From Flavobacteriaceae bacterium (GTDB lineage: Bacteria > Bacteroidota > Bacteroidia > Flavobacteriales > Flavobacteriaceae): a DNA stretch of 15,348 nt. Shown in pieces: positions 1-5,498 of the stretch. Under the pieces are notes generated by a model. The model was not told the DNA's origin. It worked only from the letters and a program-made list of their open reading frames with translations, and searched no databases. Every line of letters begins with the position of its first letter. Within the stretch, counting starts at the first letter, position 1. The stretch lies in the NCBI GenBank assembly GCA_029247985.1, contig JAQWKF010000135.1:1-15348 (forward strand), written 5' to 3'. A program made the position numbers and the translations under genes.

Positions 1-67
1 CACTGTCAAAAGAAACCTCTAGGTCCTCTATGAGTGAAAAGTTTTTAATGGAAATCGAAAGTAGCAC
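1..67 (-). CDS. recN: DNA repair protein RecN, N-terminal 22 residues (cut by window edge)
   Basis: Reading the minus strand from a GTG at 67-65 gives 22 open codons up to the left edge. The peptide ends SIKNFSLIEDLEVSFDS, the signature N-terminus of RecN, the SMC-like ATPase that binds DNA ends in recombinational double-strand break repair. The Walker A motif would follow just outside the window. An in-frame TAA lies five codons upstream of the GTG with no ATG between, so GTG is the best start. It is the last visible cistron after bamD, rpoZ, coaBC and porD, 61 bases beyond the porD stop. A -7-like box at 89-96 could give it its own promoter. Identification rests on a short but very characteristic peptide. 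Confidence 0.85.
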   Translation of the reverse strand, partial: MLLSISIKNFSLIEDLEVSFDS

Positions 68-88
68 AGCTGTATATTGTCGTTACTT

Positions 89-96
89 CAAATATA
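89..96 (-). promoter_or_regulatory. Candidate -7 box for recN (TATATTTG)
   Basis: The minus strand reads TATATTTG, an exact match to the Bacteroidota sigma-ABfr -7 consensus TAnnTTTG. It ends 21 bases before the recN GTG. I see no -33 TTG/TTTG element at the usual distance, so this is a half-promoter match only. Confidence 0.4.
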
Positions 97-128
97 ATGC
101 GTTTATGTCACTTTAAAATATGAAGTTA

Positions 129-1016
129 TTAACGCGTGATACTACTCCAGTAGCCAGACATGCTGGGTACAAAGCGATTTAAAAAACGAAGCAGTGCTTT
201 GGTCTCAACTTCAGGGCCGTCGCTAAAGAGTTGACTAATTTCTTCGGCTTTGGCATCAAAAAAGGATTGAATCAAATATGCATTTGGTTGTCGGCGCATA
301 AGATCTTCTAGGGTTACCAACTGCGAAGCAATGGTTTCTTTAGCTTCTTTAGGTGCATCGGTCATGATATCCAAACCATTTCTGTGGTAGGAGTATATTA
401 GGTTTCTAAAGGCATTAAAAGCGGTTGAGGACAGAGCATCTATAATATCATACCGCCCATTCTGACCCTGATTTGCTTGCCATCCCTGGGCATTGCTTGC
501 TTGTGCTGCATTCGCAATAGTACGGGCTCGTTCAAAATAGGGCGTACCACCCAAAGGAGAAAAGCTATCCAACTCCATACCTATGACTAGGTTGATGTAA
601 TAAGACATCACCGAAATAAGATTGTTATTGTAGCGATTCACATCGTAATAAAAAGGCTGAAATTCTTGATACGTAAAGCTAAATGATTCGTCGAAAAAAT
701 TTACCAATGGAGAGTTGTAGTTGGTGTTGTATACCAAACGTCCCGATTGGATCTGCAAGCTACCTGAATACGAATTGTTGTTGACACTGGAGATGGTAAG
801 CAACATTTCAATGTTAATTTCAGCGGTATTCAAGTCGCGATTTGACGTCCATTTGGTATTGTTAAGAAAATCTTGTGAGGCTTTCTCTAGTGTTTTGACT
901 GGATTGATATTGGTCTGATCCACCAAATCGGTATTAACATTAAGTATTACACGTACCGACTGCCCCCATGAAAGCATACCGAAGAAAAAAACAACAAATA
1001 AGGTTTTAAGATTCAT
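129..1016 (-). CDS. porD: Type IX secretion system protein PorD (DUF4835 family)
   Basis: A 295-residue exported protein. Residues 1-19 form a signal peptide (MNLKTLFVVFFFGMLSWG) and the mature part begins QSVRV. The rest is soluble, rich in Asn, Tyr and Phe, and contains no cysteine. The pattern of an early NVNTDLV strand, then KTLEKASQDFLNNTKW, a central PFYYDVNRYNNNLISVMSYY stretch and a C-terminal helical part matches the DUF4835 family, which is associated with type IX secretion in Bacteroidota; its exact role is poorly defined. I chose the ATG at 1016 over an in-frame TTG one codon upstream. It overlaps the end of coaBC by 11 bases, so it is very likely co-transcribed. Placement between coaBC and recN is, as I recall, common in flavobacteria. 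Confidence 0.82.
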   Translation of the reverse strand: MNLKTLFVVFFFGMLSWGQSVRVILNVNTDLVDQTNINPVKTLEKASQDFLNNTKWTSNRDLNTAEINIEMLLTISSVNNNSYSGSLQIQSGRLVYNTNYNSPLVNFFDESFSFTYQEFQPFYYDVNRYNNNLISVMSYYINLVIGMELDSFSPLGGTPYFERARTIANAAQASNAQGWQANQGQNGRYDIIDALSSTAFNAFRNLIYSYHRNGLDIMTDAPKEAKETIASQLVTLEDLMRRQPNAYLIQSFFDAKAEEISQLFSDGPEVETKALLRFLNRFVPSMSGYWSSITR

Positions 1017-2220
1017 CAAACATATTTTTAAGTTGATCTAAAACATCCAAAGCAACTTCTTGCTTGGATTTAAGAGCATAATGTACAGCCTCTTTGTTGG
1101 CCTGTAAAAAAGAAATTTTATTGGTGTCGTAGCCAAAACCTGCGCCATCATCAGCAAGTGAATTAACAACGATGGCATCAAGGTTCTTGCGTGCTAATTT
1201 TTTCTGTGCATTTGCTATGGCATCCTGAGTTTCAAGAGCAAAACCGATCAAGATTTGATTTTTTTTCGCCTCCCCTAGTTTTGAAAGTATATCGGGTGTT
1301 GGCGCTAAAGACAATGAAGGGAGGCCTGCTTGCTTTTTAATTTTTTGATGAGCCTGCTCTGTTGGCTGAAAGTCTGCAACAGCGGCAGCCATAATAAACG
1401 CATCGGAGTTGTTGTAAATATTCATACAGGCAGCTAACATTTCCACAGCTGTGGTTACAGGTATCACTGAAACATTAGGGTGGGTGGTATTTCCTGTGGT
1501 TGGTCCACTAATTAAAGTAACTTCAGCACCTTGTTGTGCAGCGGCATTGGCTAAGGCATATCCCATTTTTCCAGAAGAGTGATTACCAATAAAACGCACA
1601 GGGTCTATAGGTTCGTATGTAGGACCAGCAGTAATGACAATTTTTTTGGCAGAAAGCGGTGATTTTGACTTAAAATAAGCCTCGAGAATGGCCACTATTT
1701 GCTCGGGTTCTTCCATTCGTCCTTCACCCTCTAACCCACTCGCTAATGGTCCAGAAGTAGCGGGTATTAGCCTGTTGCCATTGGCAACCAGACGATTGAT
1801 GTTTTCTTGATTGGCAGGATGCTTATGCATATCCAAATCCATTGCTGGCGCAAAAAAAACGGGGCATTTTGCAGAAAGATACGTTGCTAAAAGCAAATTA
1901 TCTGCTACGGCAGTTGCCATTTTAGCAAGGGTGTTGGCAGAGGCAGGTGCTACAAGCATAATATCTGCCCAAAGACCTAGGGAAACGTGATTGTTCCATA
2001 CGGCATTATCGTTGTCTTCTTGGGTAAAAGAAGTCAGCACTTCACGGTTTGTAAGGGTAGATAGCGTAAGGGGTGTAACAAATCCCTTGGCTGCATCGGT
2101 CATCACAACCTGTACTTTTGCTCCAGCTTTGACTAACAACCGGGCGATATTCGGCGTTTTATAGGCCGCTATACTTCCCGAAATTCCGAGTAGGATTTGC
2201 TTGTCATGCAAGATTGACAT
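1006..2220 (-). CDS. coaBC: Bifunctional phosphopantothenoylcysteine decarboxylase / phosphopantothenate-cysteine ligase
   Basis: 404 residues, the normal length for Dfp/CoaBC, which performs two successive cytosolic steps of coenzyme A synthesis: ligation of cysteine to 4'-phosphopantothenate (CoaB, C-terminal) and FMN-dependent decarboxylation (CoaC, N-terminal). CoaC, about residues 1-180, shows GISGSIAAYK (12-21), catalytic His78 in NNHVSLG, APASANT (91-97), PAMDLDM (125-131) and the flap SGPLASGLEGEGRM (156-169). CoaB, from about 192, shows ITAGPTYEPIDPVRF, NHSSGKMG (213-220), AAAVADF (278-284) and KIKK (293-296). Alignment to E. coli Dfp from memory is ungapped (+3) through residue 213. 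It puts Asp128 where E. coli has Asn125 and Ser161 where it has Cys158, both important CoaC residues. The gene starts 2 bases after rpoZ and overlaps porD. Confidence 0.97.
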   Translation of the reverse strand: MSILHDKQILLGISGSIAAYKTPNIARLLVKAGAKVQVVMTDAAKGFVTPLTLSTLTNREVLTSFTQEDNDNAVWNNHVSLGLWADIMLVAPASANTLAKMATAVADNLLLATYLSAKCPVFFAPAMDLDMHKHPANQENINRLVANGNRLIPATSGPLASGLEGEGRMEEPEQIVAILEAYFKSKSPLSAKKIVITAGPTYEPIDPVRFIGNHSSGKMGYALANAAAQQGAEVTLISGPTTGNTTHPNVSVIPVTTAVEMLAACMNIYNNSDAFIMAAAVADFQPTEQAHQKIKKQAGLPSLSLAPTPDILSKLGEAKKNQILIGFALETQDAIANAQKKLARKNLDAIVVNSLADDGAGFGYDTNKISFLQANKEAVHYALKSKQEVALDVLDQLKNMFDES

Positions 2221-2222
2221 GA

Positions 2223-2552
2223 CTATTCGCTTGCGTCAGCGTCAGTATGACGGTAGTAAATCTTTTCTTGTAGCCATTGCTCAATAGCAATCGCGTGTGG
2301 CTTTGGTAGTTTCTCGTAAAATTTAGAAACTTCTATTTGCTCTTTGTTTTCAAAAATTTCTTCTAAATTTTCAGTGGGTGTAGCAAATTCCTCTAATTTC
2401 TCGAACAATTCTGTCTTGATGTCCTCATTGATTTGCACGGCACGTCTTGCCATGATTGAAATACTTTCATAAATATTGCCAGTTGACGCATCTAATTCGT
2501 TGCGGTCATATGTTTTTGAAGTTACAGCGGCTTGTGTGCTTTTTAGGTCCAT
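2223..2552 (-). CDS. rpoZ: DNA-directed RNA polymerase subunit omega (Rpb6/RpoZ family, Bacteroidota type)
   Basis: A 109-residue soluble acidic protein. The core NIYESISIMARRAVQINEDI (26-45) is the Rpb6/omega signature: the helix that clamps the beta' subunit and helps RNA polymerase assemble. The remainder (46-109) is a Glu-rich helix followed by PKPHAIAIEQWLQEKIYYR, a tail seen in Bacteroidota omega proteins, which are longer than the E. coli subunit (about 90 residues). It lies 9 bases after bamD and 2 bases before coaBC, a conserved Bacteroidota order as far as I know. A TACTTTTG box inside the last codons of bamD may provide an additional promoter. The ATG at 2552 has no Shine-Dalgarno sequence. 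Confidence 0.9.
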   Translation of the reverse strand: MDLKSTQAAVTSKTYDRNELDASTGNIYESISIMARRAVQINEDIKTELFEKLEEFATPTENLEEIFENKEQIEVSKFYEKLPKPHAIAIEQWLQEKIYYRHTDADASE

Positions 2553-2561
2553 GCGAAAAAT

Positions 2562-3362
2562 TTAATTGGATGCAAAAGTAAGGATTTCTTGCTCAATATC
2601 TTTGAAGAGTTTTTTGGCGTCTTTCATATGCGTTGATTCTGGGTATAAACGCGCGAAGTTTTCAAATTTAGATTTAGCATCTTCAAGCCGATTTTCCTTT
2701 TTATAAGGAACGCTATTGATGGCAAGTGTGGTTGCTGCAGAGAACTGAACAAAAAGTGCTCCCTCACGATATGACGTACCAGGATTATCCGCGATAAAAT
2801 TATCCAGTGCTTTCATAGCAGCCTTGTAGTCGCGGATGGTGTTGTATTGTTTGGCGTTTTCAAAACCTTTCTTTTCGGTCTTGATACGCAGCTCTTCCAC
2901 CATAGCATTAGCACGGTCCATACGCTCACTTTGAGGGTAACGGTTGATAAACTCTTGAAGTTTATCTAAAGCCTCATAAGTATCCGTTTGATCTAGGCTA
3001 TAATTTGGCGATATCATATAATACGAATGTGCCAAAAGAAAATAAGCCTCATCGGCTTTTTGGCTTTTGGGATAGGCCTTGACAAACGTTTCAAATTCAT
3101 AAGCTGCCAAAATATAGTTTTTGGTTTCCAACAACGAATTTGCATAAAAGAAAATGATTCGTTCTGCCTGTGGCTTCCCTCTATATGATATTTTCAACTG
3201 CTCATAAAGCTGTGCTGCTTTGCGATATTTCCCTTGCTCGTAGAGCGATTGTGCAAGTTTGTTTTTAACCCCAGGATCTTCGGTTTTAAGTGCTTTTTGA
3301 TAATCACTACAACCTACTGCTAAAAAAAGTAGGCCAATAACTAAATAATTTGGTAATTTCAT
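2562..3362 (-). CDS. bamD: Outer membrane protein assembly factor BamD (lipoprotein)
   Basis: 266 residues. The N-terminus MKLPNYLVIGLLFLAVGC is a lipoprotein signal peptide with lipobox LAVG and acceptor Cys18. The residues after it (SDYQ) do not form the acidic surface-export signal of Bacteroidota lipoproteins, which fits a periplasm-facing anchor. The rest is tetratricopeptide-like helix pairs, for example YEQGKYRKAAQLYEQL near 42-57, YILAAYEFETFVKAYPKS near 83-100 and EALDKLQEFINRYPQSERMD near 129-148. BamD bridges BamA and the other lipoproteins of the complex that folds beta-barrels into the outer membrane. The gene is the first visible member of the leftward cluster and is divergent from the deacylase gene, with only 39 bases between the two starts. 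Confidence 0.93.
   Translation of the reverse strand: MKLPNYLVIGLLFLAVGCSDYQKALKTEDPGVKNKLAQSLYEQGKYRKAAQLYEQLKISYRGKPQAERIIFFYANSLLETKNYILAAYEFETFVKAYPKSQKADEAYFLLAHSYYMISPNYSLDQTDTYEALDKLQEFINRYPQSERMDRANAMVEELRIKTEKKGFENAKQYNTIRDYKAAMKALDNFIADNPGTSYREGALFVQFSAATTLAINSVPYKKENRLEDAKSKFENFARLYPESTHMKDAKKLFKDIEQEILTFASN
2573..2580 (-). promoter_or_regulatory. Candidate -7 box for rpoZ (TACTTTTG) within the 3' end of bamD
   Basis: The minus strand reads TACTTTTG, an exact TAnnTTTG match, within the codons for the last residues of BamD and 20 bases before the rpoZ ATG. No -33 element is seen at the normal distance. It could be an internal promoter or chance coding sequence. Confidence 0.3.
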
Positions 3363-3401
3363 GTTGGCTAATTTAATTAAAACGTTTTATATATAAAGTG
3401 C
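3363..3401. promoter_or_regulatory. 39-base divergent promoter region (bamD / deacylase) with a 12-base palindrome
   Basis: This very AT-rich gap must carry the promoters, or part of them, for both divergent genes. It contains a perfect 12-base palindrome TAAAACGTTTTA at 3378-3389, nearly central, and an overlapping TTAATTAA at 3373-3380. Neither strand has an exact TAnnTTTG box. The palindrome could be a regulator site between the two genes, but that is inference. Confidence 0.4.
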
Positions 3402-4034
3402 ATGCGCATATCTTATTTTCGTGTTCTTCCTATCCTACTCTTTTTTCAAATCGTGGCAGCACAAGAAACACCTAGCCCATCGGATTGGGGAATACACATC
3501 GGACATGCAACACAGCAAGCCTTTCCCTTTAATAGTAAAGAATATAAACTTACCCAACAACATATTATAGGTCATGTAAGGTTACAACAATTTCAGCTAG
3601 GCGGTTTTAGAGTAAACGTTTTGAGTGAATTAGGATACTATTTTTCAAAGCACCAACTCCTTAACAAGTGGTTTACAACAACCCCTTACTTTGATCACTT
3701 TCCAGATGATTTTCAAGAAAAAGCAATGACGAAAAAAAACATTCATCAATTGGCAGCGCATCTAGGCGTGACATTTAACTGGTTTTTAAAACCCAAAATA
3801 GCTGTATTTGGATACGGTTCCATTGGGCCTATGTGGACTTCACAACTAACAGAGCGCTTGGCAGCTGGACTTGCCTTTTCCGATAATGTTGGAATAGGAT
3901 TGAAGATGCAATACAATGAAAAAATATGGATAAGTAGCTCAATTATTTTACGACATGAATCTAATGCAGATTTGAAGTTTCCCAACTCGGGGCACAATAC
4001 CATTGGCCTAAGGCTGGGATTGATCTTTAATTAA
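3402..4034 (+). CDS. PagL-like lipid A 3-O-deacylase (acyloxyacyl hydrolase family)
   Basis: 210 residues. Residues 1-20 form a signal peptide ending IVAA before QETPSPSDW. The remainder alternates short beta strands ending in GLRLGLIFN, typical of an eight-stranded outer-membrane barrel with a terminal aromatic residue. The motif RHESNADLKFPNSGHN (184-199) is the PagL active-site region: His185 and Ser187 match the P. aeruginosa PagL catalytic His126 and Ser128, and Asn188 matches the conserved Asn. PagL removes the 3-O acyl chain of lipid A in the outer membrane. The third PagL residue, Glu140, is Asn199 here if the spacing is kept. The gene stands alone between divergent bamD and convergent dapA, overlapping the latter by 8 bases. 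Family assignment is strong; substrate is inferred. Confidence 0.8.
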   Translation: MRISYFRVLPILLFFQIVAAQETPSPSDWGIHIGHATQQAFPFNSKEYKLTQQHIIGHVRLQQFQLGGFRVNVLSELGYYFSKHQLLNKWFTTTPYFDHFPDDFQEKAMTKKNIHQLAAHLGVTFNWFLKPKIAVFGYGSIGPMWTSQLTERLAAGLAFSDNVGIGLKMQYNEKIWISSSIILRHESNADLKFPNSGHNTIGLRLGLIFN

Positions 4035-4911
4035 GCTTATTTACATAAGGATCTAAGGCCGCTACAAGTGCATCAGAAGGGCTAACTAAAGGAAGTCTCA
4101 AATTGGCTTCACAAAGGCCTAACAATTGAGAAACAGCCTTAATTCCTACAGGGTTTCCTTCCTGATACAACAAATCTATAAGAGGCTTAAATTGCTGATT
4201 TATTTTGTTTGCTTCAGCTTCGTTCTTAACCAAAGCAGCATCCATTCCTTGTTTAAAAGCTTTTGGAAAGCCTCCAGCTATAACAGAAATAACGCCATCA
4301 CCACCTAAAAGGGTTAAGGGAATTGCGGTTTCATCATCTCCGGAAAAAAGTAAGAAATCTTTTGGCGCTTGCGCTATAATGGCAGCACCTTGATCCATAT
4401 CGGCACCGGCATCCTTAACACCTACAATATGTTTTGCGTCGTGAGCAATACGCAACGTGGTCTCAGCAGTCATGTTAACCCCCGTTCTTCCTGGAACATT
4501 GTACATTAATATGGGTAAGGGCGTAACCGCATCCAATGCCATATAGTGTTGATACAATCCTTCTTGGCTAGGACGGTTGTAATAAGGTGTAACGGAAAGT
4601 ATGGCGTCAAATCCCTTCGTATCGAGAGACTGGAATCTTTCAACTAGCGAACGAGTACAATTGCCACCAACCCCCATAACCAGCGGAACGCGTTGATTGT
4701 TTTCGCGAACAAAAGTGGAAAAAACAGCCTGCTTTTCTTCATCAGTAAGTGTGACTGACTCGCCTGTAGTTCCCAAAGCAACAAGAAAATCAATGCCGTT
4801 ATCAATCAAAAAATGAATGATACGCGCAAGTGCATCATGATCTACTGAACCTTCAGCGTCAAAAGGGGTAATCACCGCTACTCCTGTGGATTTAATTGTT
4901 AGCTTATGCAT
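4027..4911 (-). CDS. dapA: 4-hydroxy-tetrahydrodipicolinate synthase
   Basis: 294 residues, the usual length for this TIM-barrel enzyme, which condenses pyruvate with aspartate semialdehyde in the first committed step of the diaminopimelate/lysine pathway. Visible landmarks: GTTGES (47-52) with the pyruvate-binding Thr pair, TPYYNRPSQEGL (108-119), YNVPGRTG (137-144) with the catalytic Tyr and Arg, and the Schiff-base Lys166 in GVKDAGADMD. That last segment replaces the more usual KEASG/KEATG, a mild oddity. Later SGDDE (190-194) and GGDGVISVIA match the family. The ATG at 4911 overlaps the preceding DUF6913 gene by 8 bases, so translation is probably coupled. The stop overlaps the convergent deacylase gene within a shared TTAATTAA. 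Confidence 0.97.
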   Translation of the reverse strand: MHKLTIKSTGVAVITPFDAEGSVDHDALARIIHFLIDNGIDFLVALGTTGESVTLTDEEKQAVFSTFVRENNQRVPLVMGVGGNCTRSLVERFQSLDTKGFDAILSVTPYYNRPSQEGLYQHYMALDAVTPLPILMYNVPGRTGVNMTAETTLRIAHDAKHIVGVKDAGADMDQGAAIIAQAPKDFLLFSGDDETAIPLTLLGGDGVISVIAGGFPKAFKQGMDAALVKNEAEANKINQQFKPLIDLLYQEGNPVGIKAVSQLLGLCEANLRLPLVSPSDALVAALDPYVNKLN

Positions 4912-5410
4912 GAGGCTTTATTTTATTGTAATAGGTTTTAAGGTCATTCAAAAACCCTCCAAAATCTAAACGTGTAGGTAATACCAAATCATTCAGTCTA
5001 TTATCCATACAAGACGGCCCAATGCGAAAAGATGCATTGAGCTGTGCAGAAAAAGAGGACAACGAAAGATTGCCTTGCTGTACAAAATGAATAGCAATAT
5101 CATATTGCTGTGCTATTACATATTTCAAATCACCTTCCAATATTCTGCCGCGCCAGTCCAAACTTTTTGGCTGGAGGTGGGGTTTGGGCAAGCCCTCTAG
5201 CATCTTCTTGTTTAAGTGAAAATGGATCCGCTCAATCGTTTCAAATTTGGGTGAAAAAAAATCAACCATATCCGTAAATTGTGCTTCTGTAATGTCTAAA
5301 TCTATATCGTGAATAAAAACCATACGCCGAACATGAGAAGGATTTACACCTACCCTGCCTTCAAGCAAACTAAGCTGCTGTTTTACGATACGATTAGCAA
5401 AAAAATTCAT
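4904..5410 (-). CDS. DUF6913-type conserved hypothetical protein
   Basis: 168 residues, cytosolic by appearance: no signal peptide or membrane segment. The N-terminus MNFFANRIVKQQLSLL is basic and helical. An alternating strand-helix pattern follows, with MVFIHDIDLDI near 30-40, YDIAIHFVQQGNL near 103-115 and SAQLNASFRIG near 121-131. The arrangement recalls the small Bacteroidota family DUF6913, often found beside dapA; I assign it from memory of the pattern and no function is known to me. It begins 88 bases after the ligA stop and overlaps dapA by 8 bases. A TACTTTTG box ends 5 bases before the ATG, suggesting that this gene and dapA have their own promoter and a nearly leaderless mRNA. Confidence 0.7.
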   Translation of the reverse strand: MNFFANRIVKQQLSLLEGRVGVNPSHVRRMVFIHDIDLDITEAQFTDMVDFFSPKFETIERIHFHLNKKMLEGLPKPHLQPKSLDWRGRILEGDLKYVIAQQYDIAIHFVQQGNLSLSSFSAQLNASFRIGPSCMDNRLNDLVLPTRLDFGGFLNDLKTYYNKIKPHA

Positions 5411-5415
5411 TGTGG

Positions 5416-5423
5416 CAAAAGTA
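5416..5423 (-). promoter_or_regulatory. Candidate -7 box for the DUF6913 gene and dapA (TACTTTTG)
   Basis: The minus strand reads TACTTTTG, an exact TAnnTTTG match, in a true intergenic gap and separated from the ATG by only CCACA. A start site 4-6 bases after the box would fall on or next to the start codon. No -33 element is evident at 17-23 bases upstream. Confidence 0.5.
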
Positions 5424-5467
5424 GTGTTTTCATAAGAGGTGGCTGCATCACCACAGCAATATATTAT

Positions 5468-5492
5468 AAAAAACTAACGGTTTGTTACAAAC
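5468..5492 (-). terminator. Weak candidate terminator after ligA
   Basis: On the minus strand, 6 bases past the ligA stop, GTTTGTAACAAAC (5492-5480) can fold into a 5-pair stem with a 3-base loop. Six bases later there is a run of six T. The stem is short and AT-rich and the T run is displaced, so this is a marginal intrinsic terminator or attenuator between ligA and the DUF6913 gene. Confidence 0.25.
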
Positions 5493-5498
5493 ACAACA

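Noticed and set aside
5437..5453. Small GGTG/CACC inverted repeat upstream of the DUF6913 gene
   Set aside because: Only a four-pair stem; not distinguishable from chance.
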